Numbered from the stretch's first letter, positions 24,768 to 35,033 are shown. The stretch is 42,061 bases of DNA from Gemmatimonas sp. (GCA_011390805.1 JAABRT010000026.1:1-42061), one strand, 5' to 3'. Program-made: numbers and translations. Notes: a model not told the origin generated them from the sequence alone.

Positions 24768-25640
24768 ATGACTGAACTGACAATGCGTCTTTCCACCGAA
24801 GAACTCGAAGCGCGACTTTCGCATCCCGACCTGCTCAACAGCAACGTACCGCTGCCCATGGATGCAGCGGCAACGTTTGAGCAGTTTCTTGTGCGGCTCG
24901 AAGCCGGTGAACTGCGCGCCGCCCAGCGCGACGCGAACGGTCAGTGGCACGCGGTGCCATGGGTGAAGCGCGGCATTCTGCTGGGCTTCCGGATTGGCCG
25001 CATTGTGGAGATGGGTTCCGAGAGTGGAGGACTGAATCACTTTCTCGACAAGCACACCTTCCCGGTGCGCGAGTTTCGTCTCGAGCATTCCGTGCGCATT
25101 GTGCCTGGCGGTTCGGCAGTTCGACGCGGTGCGTATCTCGCACCGGGTGTGGTGTGCATGCCGCCGATGTACATCAACGTGGGTGCGTTTGTTGGTGCGG
25201 GCACGATGGTTGACTCGCACGCACTGGTGGGCTCGTGCGCCCAAATCGGAGAGCGTGTACACCTGAGCGCCGCGGCACAGATCGGTGGCGTGCTGGAGCC
25301 GGTAAACGCCGCACCGGTTGTCATTGAAGACGATGTGATCGTTGGTGGCAACTGCGGCGTCTATGAGGGCACCGTGGTGCGTGAGCGCGCAGTGCTTGGC
25401 GCCGGCGTCATCCTGACACGCGGAACGCCGGTGTACGATCTGGTGAACGAAACGGTGCATCGCGCCAGCGAGACGTCGCCATTGATCATTCCGGCCGGTG
25501 CGGTCGTGGTGCCGGGTGCACGTCAGGTGACGGCCGAATGGGGCGCCTCGCAGCATCTGTCCATTCAGACACCGGTCATTGTGAAGTACCGCGACGGCAA
25601 AACCGATGCGGCCACGTCGCTCGAAGCCTGGCTGCGGTGA
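24768..25640 (+). CDS. dapD: Tetrahydrodipicolinate N-succinyltransferase
   Basis: Transfers succinate from succinyl-CoA to tetrahydrodipicolinate, which defines the succinylase branch of DAP synthesis. The 290-residue protein has an N-terminal helical part and then a left-handed beta-helix of hexapeptide-like repeats from about residue 108 (VRRGAYLAPGVVCMPPMYINVGAFVGAGTMVDS pattern, reported here in parts: GAYLAPGVVCMPPMYIN, GAFVGAGTMVDSHALVGSC). ATG 24768 gives 290 residues; ATG 24783 is an alternative and would give MRLSTEELEARL. Neither has a clear Shine-Dalgarno. Its presence explains why an M20 desuccinylase is the first gene of the same cluster. The stop overlaps aroA by four bases. 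Confidence 0.92.
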   Translation: MTELTMRLSTEELEARLSHPDLLNSNVPLPMDAAATFEQFLVRLEAGELRAAQRDANGQWHAVPWVKRGILLGFRIGRIVEMGSESGGLNHFLDKHTFPVREFRLEHSVRIVPGGSAVRRGAYLAPGVVCMPPMYINVGAFVGAGTMVDSHALVGSCAQIGERVHLSAAAQIGGVLEPVNAAPVVIEDDVIVGGNCGVYEGTVVRERAVLGAGVILTRGTPVYDLVNETVHRASETSPLIIPAGAVVVPGARQVTAEWGASQHLSIQTPVIVKYRDGKTDAATSLEAWLR

Positions 25641-27685
25641 CCACACGGCTATCCGTCGCCGGCACGGTGCATGTGCCGGGCGACAAGTCCATCAGTCACC
25701 GGTCGCTGCTGTTTGCCGCGCTCGGACAGGGAACGTCACGGGTGCGCGATATCCTGCAGAGCGCCGATGTGCACTCCACAGCCGGTGTGCTGCGCGCATT
25801 GGGTGTGAAGGTGCCCGAGTTGTCTTCCGACTTTGTAGTGCAGGGGCACGGACCACAGGCACTGGTGCAACCCACGGTTGATCTCGACTGCGGGAACAGT
25901 GGCACTACCACGCGTCTTGTGGCCGGCATCGTGGCCGGTCGCGAGCGTCTGGCCGCGCGCTTTATCGGTGATATGAGTCTCAGTCGTCGGCCCATGAAAC
26001 GCATCGCCACGCCGCTTGTTGCCATGGGCGCACGGGTGGAGTCGGAAGGCGCAGACGGGCTGCCCATGCTGATCGTTGGTGGCGCGTTACGCGCAATCGA
26101 TTGGCACAGCGAGCACGCCAGTGCGCAGGTCAAGGGCGCGATCATGCTGGCGGCTGTGAGCAGTGGTGTGAGCGCGACGGTGCATGAGCCGTCGCGATCG
26201 CGTGATCATTCGGAGCGCATGCTGAAGGCGCGTGGTGCGCAGGTTGATGTGCGGGACAACACGGTTACGGTGCACGCCAATGCGTCGCTGCAGGCGCTTG
26301 ATGTTGACGTGCCAGCCGATCCGTCATCCGCCGCATTTTTTGTGGCGCTGGCAGGGCTGGCCCATAGTGGCGAGCTGGTGCTGCCCAACGTGTGTCTCAA
26401 TGCCACGCGCACCGGTGGCTTTGATATTCTGGGGCGCATGGGTGTGAGCATCACGCTGCAGGATGAACGTGATGCCGGCGGCGAGCCGCTTGGCACACTG
26501 GTGGTGCGTCCGGGCTCGCTGCGTGCAACCAGCGTACACGGCGCCGAAATCCCGCGCGCGATTGATGAACTGCCGCTTATTGCATGTGTGGCCGCGCGTG
26601 CACACGGCGAAACGCGCATCAGCGGTGCGTCCGAACTTCGTGTGAAAGAGAGTGATCGCATTGCTGCGGTGGTGCAGAACCTGCGATTGATCGGGGTTGA
26701 CGCCGAAGAGTTGCCCGACGGCATGATTATTCGCGGCAGTGACAAAGCGCTGCGCGGTCATGTGATCACGCATGGTGATCACCGACTGGCCATGGCCTTT
26801 GGCATTCTCGCTGCGATTCCCGGTAACGCAATAACGATCGACGATCCGGCGTGTGTGGCGGTGTCCTTTCCGGATTTCTGGAGCGAGCTGGCACGTGTGA
26901 TCGGAGCGCCATCGCCGCGTATTTCCGGCGCGCAACCGGCGAGTGTCGTGACGGAGTCATCGGAGCAGATTGCGGGTGCGCTACAGCATAATGTCGCCTC
27001 CGACGCGGGCACCTCGTCGAGTGAGCGCATGGTCATTGCCATTGACGGCCCTGCGGCGAGCGGGAAGTCGTCTACGGCGCAGTGGGTCGCCAAGCGGCTT
27101 GGTGTGCGGCACGTTGACTCAGGCGCGTTTTATCGGGCACTCACCGCCGCCAACTTGCGCAGCGGTCGCGCTCCGGACACATGGAGCGCTGACTCGGTGC
27201 TTGGCGAGGCACATCGCATTTCGCTGGCACTCACCGAGCGCTCGGTCGTGCCCACGCTGGACGGCGAAACCGCTGACGACGAGTTGCGGGGGCGCTCCGT
27301 GACGCAGGAGGTGTACCGCGTGGCCAGCATGCCCGAGGTGCGCGAGTGGGTGAACGCCCGCGTACGTGAGGCGGGCGCTACCAGTGATGTGGTGGTGGAC
27401 GGGCGCGACATCGGCACCGTGGTCTTTCCACAGGCGTCGCTCAAGGTGTTTCTGATTGCCGATCCGTGGGAGCGGGCCCGCCGCCGGCTGGTGCAGCGGC
27501 TGGAGCGCCGGCCTACCGACGCCGAGATTGCGCTGGAGACTGAGGCACTGGTGGCTCGTGATGCCAAGGATGCCACGCAGAGCCGTCCTGACCCGATGGC
27601 GATAACGATCGATACCACCAGCCTCACGCAGGAAGAGCAGGTGGATCGCATTGTGGCGCTGGCCCAGGCGGCGCGCGTCGGCTGA
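25637..27685 (+). CDS. aroA-cmk: Fused EPSP synthase and cytidylate kinase
   Basis: A single uninterrupted frame of 682 residues from GTG 25637 (overlapping the dapD stop). Residues 1 to about 425 are 5-enolpyruvylshikimate-3-phosphate synthase of the shikimate pathway: GDKSISHRS at the N-terminus, LDCGNSGTTTRL near 86, PSSAAFF, and HGDHRLAMAFG near 378. After a Ser/Ala/Thr-rich linker, residues from 465 are cytidylate kinase, which phosphorylates CMP and dCMP: MVIAIDGPAASGKSST (P-loop), DSGAFYR, VVDGRDIGTVVFP and RDAKDATQSRPDP. An internal ATG at 27029 could allow separate translation of the kinase, but it has no good ribosome site. The order aroA, cmk, rpsA is common; the fusion is less so. 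Confidence 0.93.
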   Translation: MTTRLSVAGTVHVPGDKSISHRSLLFAALGQGTSRVRDILQSADVHSTAGVLRALGVKVPELSSDFVVQGHGPQALVQPTVDLDCGNSGTTTRLVAGIVAGRERLAARFIGDMSLSRRPMKRIATPLVAMGARVESEGADGLPMLIVGGALRAIDWHSEHASAQVKGAIMLAAVSSGVSATVHEPSRSRDHSERMLKARGAQVDVRDNTVTVHANASLQALDVDVPADPSSAAFFVALAGLAHSGELVLPNVCLNATRTGGFDILGRMGVSITLQDERDAGGEPLGTLVVRPGSLRATSVHGAEIPRAIDELPLIACVAARAHGETRISGASELRVKESDRIAAVVQNLRLIGVDAEELPDGMIIRGSDKALRGHVITHGDHRLAMAFGILAAIPGNAITIDDPACVAVSFPDFWSELARVIGAPSPRISGAQPASVVTESSEQIAGALQHNVASDAGTSSSERMVIAIDGPAASGKSSTAQWVAKRLGVRHVDSGAFYRALTAANLRSGRAPDTWSADSVLGEAHRISLALTERSVVPTLDGETADDELRGRSVTQEVYRVASMPEVREWVNARVREAGATSDVVVDGRDIGTVVFPQASLKVFLIADPWERARRRLVQRLERRPTDAEIALETEALVARDAKDATQSRPDPMAITIDTTSLTQEEQVDRIVALAQAARVG

Positions 27686-27700
27686 ACCCGGCGCCACGTT

Positions 27701-27719
27701 GTGCGCGATTCACGCGCAC
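27701..27719 (+). repeat. Hairpin between aroA-cmk and rpsA
   Basis: GTGCGCG (27701-27707) and CGCGCAC (27713-27719) form a perfect 7-bp stem with a 5-base loop, 15 bases after the stop of the fusion gene. There is no T-tract, so termination would have to be Rho-dependent or partial. Confidence 0.55.
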
Positions 27720-27750
27720 CGGACGAAGCTGCGCCGGAGGAGGCCCCACG

Positions 27751-27779
27751 TTGACCCTGAGTCTCCGAGCGTCTATGTT
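27751..27779 (+). promoter_or_regulatory. Sigma70-type promoter for rpsA
   Basis: TTGACC (27751-27756), a 17-base spacer and TATGTT (27774-27779). Transcription should begin near 27786, leaving a leader of about 125 bases before rpsA. This gives rpsA expression independent of the upstream dapD-aroA/cmk genes. Confidence 0.7.
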
Positions 27780-27911
27780 TCCAAGTTCCTCTCGCCCAGA
27801 CTCCATTTCGTGCTGCCTTCGGGCCGCCCGACGCAGATCTGTCGCGATTTTTCTTCCCCTGTAACCTCGGCACGGCGAGCGATCCCCCGTGATTTGGAGA
27901 CATCTCCCAGC

Positions 27912-29696
27912 ATGACAACCGACGTAGAAACCCCAACCCTCGAAGACGCCATTGACGGTGAGCCGGAACGGCTTACGGCGCGCGAGAAGCGTGACCTCCA
28001 GAAGAGCCAGCTGCGACCGCTTGCCAACCGCCGCCCCGAACTGTACGACGAAGACGAACTGACGTCCGTCGAGTTTGAGGCGATGCTGGAGATGTACAAT
28101 GGTACGCTTGCGTCCATTGAAGAAGGCGAGATTGTCAAGGCGACGGTTCTCGAGATTCGCGAGAACCTGGTCGTGCTCGATATCGGCTTCAAGTCCGAAG
28201 GCACGATCCCGCTCGAAGAGTTCAAGGACATGCCCGAACTCGCCGAAGGCGATGAGGTCGAGGTTCTCCTTGAGCACCTGGAAGACTCCGAGGGTTCGGT
28301 TGTCCTCTCCAAGAAGAAAGCCGACTTCATGCGGGTCTGGGAAAAGATCCGTGTTGCCTACGAAAGCGACGAGCCGGTGCAGGGCACGCTCATCAAGAAG
28401 ATCAAGGGTGGTGTGGTCGTCGACCTCATGGGCGTCGACGCCTTCCTCCCGGGCTCGCAGATCGCGCTGCGTCGTGTACCAAACATCGACGAGCTGCTTG
28501 GTCATACGTACGAGTTCAAGATCATCAAGCTGAACAAGCGTCGCCGCAACATCGTCGTCTCGCGTCGTGTCATTCTCGAAAACGAGCGTGCCGGCAAGCG
28601 CGAGAAGCTCATGAAGGAGCTGAACAAGGATCAGGTCCGCAAGGGTGTCGTCAAGAACATCACCGACTTCGGTGCATTCATCGATCTCGGCGGTGTGGAC
28701 GGCCTGTTGCACATCACCGACATGTCGTGGGGCCGCATCTCGCACCCGAGCGAAATGGTGCAGATTGGTCTCGAACTCGAGATCAAGGTGCTGGACATCG
28801 ATTGGGAGCGCGAGCGCATCTCACTCGGTCTCAAGCAGCTGCAGGCGTATCCGTGGAAGGACGTGGCCGCCAAGTACCCGGTGGGTACGCGCGTCAATGG
28901 CAAGGTCGTGTCCATCACGAACTACGGTGCGTTCATTGAGCTCGAGCCGGGCATTGAAGGCCTCGTGCACATCAGCGAAATGAGCTGGACGCGCAATGTG
29001 CGTCATCCGAGCAAGATCGTGTCGATTGGTGAAGCGATCGAAGCGGTGGTGCTCAAGGTTGATGAGAGCGAAGAGAAGATCTCGCTCGGCATGAAGCAGA
29101 CGGAACAGGATCCGTGGGTTGTGCTGCCGCTCAAGTACCCGGTGGGCACGCGCATCAACGGCAAGGTCCGCAACCTCACGTCATTTGGCGCGTTCGTGGA
29201 AATCGAGCCCGGCATTGACGGCCTCATTCACATCTCCGACATGTCCTGGACCAAGCGCGTTCAGCACCCGTCGGAAGTGGTGAAGAAGGGCGACGCGGTT
29301 GATGTGGTCATCCTCAACATCGACAGCGAAAACAAGCGCATCTCGCTCGGCCTCAAGCAGGCTGAGGAAGATCCGTGGCTTCGCATCGGTGAGAACTTCC
29401 CGGTTGGCATGGACATCGAAGGCGCCGTTGTGCGTCTCATGGACAAGGGAGTTGTCGTTGACCTTGGCAATGACATCGAAGGCTTCGTGCCGGTGAGCCA
29501 GCTCAATCCGGATGCGACAGTCACCGATCCGGCCGAGTTTGCGTTTGAAGGAATGCGTCTGGTCACGCGCGTGCTGGAAGTGGATCCGATCCACCGCCGC
29601 ATCGTGCTCACGGTTGTGAGCATTCCCGAAGAGCAGCCGCCGCGTCCGACTGAGCCGCCTATCGTGCACAGCTCGGAAGACGAACTCGGTTTGTAA
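27912..29696 (+). CDS. rpsA: 30S ribosomal protein S1
   Basis: 594 residues with six S1/OB-fold repeats, the full-length Gram-negative form that binds mRNA and helps start translation of mRNAs with weak Shine-Dalgarno sites. Repeats 3-6 carry the canonical pattern, for example GVVKNITDFGAFIDLGGVDG, GKVVSITNYGAFIELEPGIE and GKVRNLTSFGAFVEIEPGID, each followed by GL.HI.DMSW-type sequence. The N-terminal repeats are more divergent, as usual for the ribosome-binding part, and are preceded by an acidic 60-residue leader. ATG 27912 is chosen from the family N-terminus; GGAGA lies 12 bases upstream, rather far. It follows a strong promoter and is followed by a strong hairpin. Confidence 0.96.
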   Translation: MTTDVETPTLEDAIDGEPERLTAREKRDLQKSQLRPLANRRPELYDEDELTSVEFEAMLEMYNGTLASIEEGEIVKATVLEIRENLVVLDIGFKSEGTIPLEEFKDMPELAEGDEVEVLLEHLEDSEGSVVLSKKKADFMRVWEKIRVAYESDEPVQGTLIKKIKGGVVVDLMGVDAFLPGSQIALRRVPNIDELLGHTYEFKIIKLNKRRRNIVVSRRVILENERAGKREKLMKELNKDQVRKGVVKNITDFGAFIDLGGVDGLLHITDMSWGRISHPSEMVQIGLELEIKVLDIDWERERISLGLKQLQAYPWKDVAAKYPVGTRVNGKVVSITNYGAFIELEPGIEGLVHISEMSWTRNVRHPSKIVSIGEAIEAVVLKVDESEEKISLGMKQTEQDPWVVLPLKYPVGTRINGKVRNLTSFGAFVEIEPGIDGLIHISDMSWTKRVQHPSEVVKKGDAVDVVILNIDSENKRISLGLKQAEEDPWLRIGENFPVGMDIEGAVVRLMDKGVVVDLGNDIEGFVPVSQLNPDATVTDPAEFAFEGMRLVTRVLEVDPIHRRIVLTVVSIPEEQPPRPTEPPIVHSSEDELGL

Positions 29697-29719
29697 TCAC
29701 CGGTTCAGGCAGAACACCG

Positions 29720-29753
29720 CGCCCCCGTTTCGCTCTGGCGAGACGGGGGCGTT
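29720..29753 (+). terminator. Hairpin terminator after rpsA
   Basis: CGCCCCCGTTTCGC (29720-29733) pairs with GCGAGACGGGGGCG (29738-29751) with one G-U pair and a TCTG loop, a 14-bp GC-rich stem 23 bases after the rpsA stop. Only TTGT follows, so the T-tract is weak. Confidence 0.7.
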
Positions 29754-29766
29754 GTGCATGGCGCCA

Positions 29767-29814
29767 CGTGCCATGGTGCCATCGGCGTGACGTGCCATGA
29801 TGCCATCGGCGTGA
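29767..29814 (+). repeat. Tandem duplication of a 24-bp unit
   Basis: 29767-29790 and 29791-29814 are identical except for one base (G to A at position 10 of the unit). Each unit itself contains two GTGCCAT/ATGCCAT-like steps. The duplication lies between the rpsA terminator and the TonB-domain gene, in sequence with no gene. The rest of 29815-29968 shows no clear promoter. Confidence 0.9.
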
Positions 29815-29979
29815 CGAAGCCGCCGATTCGGGTGACAAACGCTAAAGATGCGCTCAGCGCTTGCCGAAAGCCTCACGTGTGTCGCGCGCGTCCAGTCCGC
29901 AGAACTCACTTCGGACGTGGCCGCTCGCGACCACCGTGCTGTTTACCCGCTCATTCGAATCTTTTGACAGGAGCTGTCT

Positions 29980-30396
29980 GTGCCCCAGTCGTTCGTGCGT
30001 CGCTCGTCGTTGTTTGCCGCTGTCGCAGTGGCTGTGTTTTCGTTCGGTCCGTTCGCCTCCACCGCGCAGGCGCAGGATGACAAGGTGTTCGCACTCGCCG
30101 ACGTACAGTCGCCGCCAAAGCTCAAGTCACCTGCTGCGGCCGGCCGTCTGATCTCCGACTCCTATCCTGCGGATCTGAAGAGCCGTGGCATTGGCGGCAT
30201 GGTGCAAGTCGAGTTCGTGGTGGGCGTTGACGGCAAAGTCGAAGCCGGCTCCGTGAAGGTGCTCGACGCGACGCAGACCCAGCTTGGTGAAGCAGCGAAG
30301 GGCGTAGCGGCAAAGCTCGTCTTCAATCCCGGCAAGGCCGCTGGCACGCCCGTGAAAACGAAAGTGGTGCTTCCGATCGTCTACAAGGTCAACTGA
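29980..30396 (+). CDS. Secreted stand-alone TonB C-terminal-domain protein
   Basis: 138 residues starting at GTG 29980 with a strong Shine-Dalgarno AGGAG at 29969-29973 (spacing 6). A signal peptide (RRSSLFAAVAVAVFSFGPF, cleavage after AQA near residue 32) is followed by a TonB-C-like fold: YPADLKSRGIGGMVQVEFVV, a VDGKVEAGSVKVLDAT strand and LVFNPGKAAGTPVKTKVVLPI. Classical TonB has a membrane anchor and a Pro-rich spacer; both are absent, so this protein would be free in the periplasm and is not an obvious ExbBD-coupled energy transducer. Its role is unknown; binding to an outer-membrane receptor or peptidoglycan is possible. Confidence 0.75.
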   Translation: MPQSFVRRSSLFAAVAVAVFSFGPFASTAQAQDDKVFALADVQSPPKLKSPAAAGRLISDSYPADLKSRGIGGMVQVEFVVGVDGKVEAGSVKVLDATQTQLGEAAKGVAAKLVFNPGKAAGTPVKTKVVLPIVYKVN

Positions 30397-30442
30397 TCGA
30401 GTCCTGCGCCTGGGTACGGTCGCACGGGAGCGGCGCGACGTT

Positions 30443-30456
30443 TAGCTTCTCCCAAC
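30443..30456 (+). promoter_or_regulatory. Possible -10 element of a leaderless pccB transcript
   Basis: TAGCTT (30443-30448) fits TANNNT and lies 8 bases before ATG 30457. No Shine-Dalgarno precedes the ATG and no good -35 is seen. This resembles the arrangement before the M20 gene at 19658. Confidence 0.35.
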
Positions 30457-32001
<1,545 letters not shown>

Positions 32002-32008
32002 GCCGCGC

Positions 32009-33547
32009 ATGTTCAACAAAGTGCTCGTTGCCAATCGAGGGGAGATCGCGTTGCGCGTCGTGCGCGCCTGTCAGGAACTTGGCGTGCGTTCAGTGGCCGT
32101 ATACTCCGAAGCGGATGCCCGCGCACCGCATGTGCGCGAAGCCGATGAAGCGGTGTGCATTGGTCCGCCCCCGTCGAGTCAGAGTTACCTGCTTGGCGAC
32201 AAGCTCATTGAGGTAGCGAAGCAAACCGGCGCCGAAGCGATTCATCCGGGGTATGGTTTTCTCTCCGAGCGTGCGTGGTTTGCGCGTGCGGTGCGCGATG
32301 CGGGGCTGGTGTTTATTGGACCACCCGCAGAAGCGATCGAAGCGATGGGCAGCAAGACGTCGGCGCGTCAACTGGTGACCGCTGCCGGTGTGCCTGTGGT
32401 ACCGGGTACCACCGAAGCGTTGCGTGATGCGAGTGAAGCCGAAGCGATTGCCGATACCTTCGGCTATCCGGTACTGCTCAAAGCAGCGGCCGGTGGCGGT
32501 GGCAAGGGCATGCGTGTGGTGCACAAGGCATCGGAGATGGCCAGCGCGCTGGAGTCTGCCAAACGTGAAGCGCAGAATGCCTTCGGTGACGACGCCGTGT
32601 ACGTGGAGAAGTACATCCAGGGGCCGCGTCACGTAGAAATCCAGGTGCTGGCCGACACGCACGGAACGGTGCTGCATCTCGGCGAACGTGAATGCTCGCT
32701 GCAACGCCGGCATCAGAAGATGCTCGAGGAAGCACCGAGTCCGGCGGTATCGCCGGAACTGCGCGCGCGCATGGGTGAGACGGCAGCTGCCGCGGCACGT
32801 GCGGCGGGTTATGTGAATGCGGGCACCTGTGAGTTTCTGCTCGACCGAGACGGCCAGTTCTATTTTCTCGAAATGAACACACGCATTCAGGTGGAGCACC
32901 CGGTCACCGAGTTGGTAATGGGGCTCGATCTGGTGCAGTGGCAGCTGCGTATTGCCGCCGGTGAAAAACTTCCCTTTGATCAGAAGTCCTTCACGCCGCG
33001 CGGTTGGGCGATTGAGTGTCGCATTACAAGTGAAGATCCGGCGAACGGGTTCTTGCCGAGCACGGGACGCATTACGCATTTGCACGTGCCAAGCGGACCC
33101 GGAGTTCGCTGGGACGGTGGTATTGAAGCCGGGAGCGAGATCGGACTCAACTACGATCCGATGCTGGCCAAGCTCATTGTGCACGCGCCCACGCGACTGC
33201 TGGCGATTGCGCGCATGCAGCGGGCGTTGCGAGAGTTGGTGATTGATGGTGTAGAGACATCGCGCGGATTCCACTTGCGCTTGCTGGAACATCCCGACGT
33301 CCGGTCTGGCGACATCACCATTCAGTGGCTCGAAGCGCACCTCAACGAACTCACAGGTGCACCGGCCACAGCAGATACGATACAGCTCGCGGCGATTGCG
33401 GCAGCGCTGGCAGCGGATCACGATCGCAACGTTCGCAGTGCGGGCGCCGGCGAACCGACCGGTGGTGCAGCTGCCGGTGCGGACACAGTGCCGCACCGCG
33501 ATGCGTGGCGGGCTGTGGCTCGCCGTGAATCATTGCGACGGGATTGA
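32009..33547 (+). CDS. accC: Biotin carboxylase subunit of acyl-CoA carboxylase
   Basis: 512-residue ATP-grasp enzyme that carboxylates biotin with bicarbonate and ATP. It starts FNKVLVANRGEIALRVVRAC, has the HPGYGFLSE block, glycine-rich ATP loop KAAAGGGGKGMRVV near residue 160, and the catalytic EMNTRIQVEHPVTE near 289. The canonical AccC ends near residue 450. Here another 60 or so residues of low-complexity Ala/Gly/Arg sequence follow, with no biotin domain. In many actinobacterial and mitochondrial enzymes this region leads into the BT and carrier domains, which here are on a separate gene at 35030. The neighbour upstream is pccB (7-base gap); the next gene starts one base after the stop. 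Confidence 0.94.
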   Translation: MFNKVLVANRGEIALRVVRACQELGVRSVAVYSEADARAPHVREADEAVCIGPPPSSQSYLLGDKLIEVAKQTGAEAIHPGYGFLSERAWFARAVRDAGLVFIGPPAEAIEAMGSKTSARQLVTAAGVPVVPGTTEALRDASEAEAIADTFGYPVLLKAAAGGGGKGMRVVHKASEMASALESAKREAQNAFGDDAVYVEKYIQGPRHVEIQVLADTHGTVLHLGERECSLQRRHQKMLEEAPSPAVSPELRARMGETAAAAARAAGYVNAGTCEFLLDRDGQFYFLEMNTRIQVEHPVTELVMGLDLVQWQLRIAAGEKLPFDQKSFTPRGWAIECRITSEDPANGFLPSTGRITHLHVPSGPGVRWDGGIEAGSEIGLNYDPMLAKLIVHAPTRLLAIARMQRALRELVIDGVETSRGFHLRLLEHPDVRSGDITIQWLEAHLNELTGAPATADTIQLAAIAAALAADHDRNVRSAGAGEPTGGAAAGADTVPHRDAWRAVARRESLRRD

Positions 33548-33548
33548 C

Positions 33549-35033
33549 GTGGCGTCCTCGGTGCGCGCGACAGTGCAGGAGCTGGAAATCAACAGCCTGG
33601 CCGCAGGTGGCGACGGTGTCGGTCGGGTTGATGGGCTGGCCGTGTTCGTGCCCCGGTCGGCGCCCGGAGACGTGATCAGTGCGTCGGTGCGGGTGCAGGG
33701 TCGCTTTGCTCGCGGAACGGTGCTGTCGGTGTTGCACGCCGCACCAGAGCGGGTGGAGGCACCGTGCGTGCACTTTGTCCGCGACGACTGCGGCGGTTGT
33801 CAGTGGCAACATCTGCACATTGACGCGCAACGCGCGGCCAAGGCGCAACTCGTTGTTGACGCCTTCGCGCGTATCGCGAAACAGCATATTGCCGTTCCGC
33901 CGGTGCATGGCGATGAGCGCACACTCGCCTACCGCCGCACGATAAGCCTCACAGTGCGCGGCAGTGGAGCGCAGCGCGTGGGGGGCTTTCACTCGCAGCG
34001 TGATCCCGATGTGATCGTACCCATCGAGCGCTGTCTCATTGCCGAATCTGAACTGCAAGCGGCCTGGGATGTGATCAGACGAAACGTGGCCAGGTTGCCT
34101 GTCACGCGCGTGGACGCCGGAGGTCCGGGCGGAAAACGTGTAGGCAACGGGAGCGGAGCGCCGCGCGCCACATCGGGAGCGCGCGACAAGTCGCACATCG
34201 TATCACGCCGCATCAGGCGCGCCGCGTCACAACCGGTTGTGCGTGGCACGGTGCGCGACGACTTGCGCGTGTCATTGCGTGCGCTCGACTCGGGTGATGT
34301 GGCGCTGGTGGTGCAGGGCGGGGTGCGCTGGCACGGCGACGACATTGCTTTGCTGGCGGAGCGCGTGCCGGCCTGCAGCGCGGTATGGTGGCAGCCAGGC
34401 GGTCGTGATGTACGACTGGTGTGGGATCGTGACGCGAATGCAGACGTCATCGACTCCGCTTCCTCTTCGTCACGCGATGACGCGCTGCAGTTGGCGGCAA
34501 GTTTTGTCCAGGTCAATCGCACGGTGGCTGCGGCGTTGCACGCGCACGTGTTGCAACAGGTGATGTCGGCCGCGCCGCGCACTGCAGTAGACGCCTACGC
34601 CGGCACCGGTCGCTTGTCGGTTGCGCTGGCCAAGGCCGGCGTCTCCGTCACGTCCATAGAGCATGATGCACAGGCGGTGGCGTTTACCGCGTTGCAGTTG
34701 CCTGCGGGTTCGCGCGCGATGGCGGGTCGGGTGGAGCAGCTGCTCAGTGATGCGCTACCCGCCGACGTTGTGGTGCTCAACCCACCTCGTTCAGGGGTGG
34801 ATGAAGCAGTGACGCACGCGCTCTCACGCTCGGCGGAAAGTGCAGACGCCACAACAGCAGCCAATGATGCATCTCCCGAACTCCTGATCTACGTGAGTTG
34901 TGATCCTGCAACACTCGCGCGCGACGTCGCGCGGCTGTCCGGATGGCGCGTTGATTCAGTGACGTGCTTTGACATGTTTCCGCAAACGTCACATGTGGAA
35001 ACCGTGTGTGTGCTGCGGCCGGAGGCCAAATGA
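33549..35033 (+). CDS. RlmD/TrmA-family RNA (uracil-5-)methyltransferase
   Basis: About 494 residues from GTG 33549; GTG 33561 and 33573 are alternatives. An N-terminal TRAM-like domain (SLAAGGDGVGRVDGLAVFV) is followed by the four cysteines of a [4Fe-4S] cluster (Cys73, Cys81, Cys84 in DDCGGCQWQ, Cys162 in IERC), the spacing of RlmD-type enzymes. The C-terminal Rossmann domain has DAYAGTGRLSVALA for S-adenosylmethionine, LNPPRSG, and the catalytic YVSCDPATLARD (Cys451). A Gly/Arg/Ser-rich insert near 185-220 is unusual. It probably methylates uridine in 23S rRNA or tRNA; the exact site is unknown. It lies between accC and the biotin-carrier gene, overlapping the latter by four bases. Confidence 0.88.
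   Translation: MASSVRATVQELEINSLAAGGDGVGRVDGLAVFVPRSAPGDVISASVRVQGRFARGTVLSVLHAAPERVEAPCVHFVRDDCGGCQWQHLHIDAQRAAKAQLVVDAFARIAKQHIAVPPVHGDERTLAYRRTISLTVRGSGAQRVGGFHSQRDPDVIVPIERCLIAESELQAAWDVIRRNVARLPVTRVDAGGPGGKRVGNGSGAPRATSGARDKSHIVSRRIRRAASQPVVRGTVRDDLRVSLRALDSGDVALVVQGGVRWHGDDIALLAERVPACSAVWWQPGGRDVRLVWDRDANADVIDSASSSSRDDALQLAASFVQVNRTVAAALHAHVLQQVMSAAPRTAVDAYAGTGRLSVALAKAGVSVTSIEHDAQAVAFTALQLPAGSRAMAGRVEQLLSDALPADVVVLNPPRSGVDEAVTHALSRSAESADATTAANDASPELLIYVSCDPATLARDVARLSGWRVDSVTCFDMFPQTSHVETVCVLRPEAK

Noticed and set aside
27029..27685. Separate cmk gene starting at internal ATG 27029
   Set aside because: The frame is continuous with aroA and no Shine-Dalgarno precedes this ATG; the fusion is the simpler reading, though internal initiation is not excluded.
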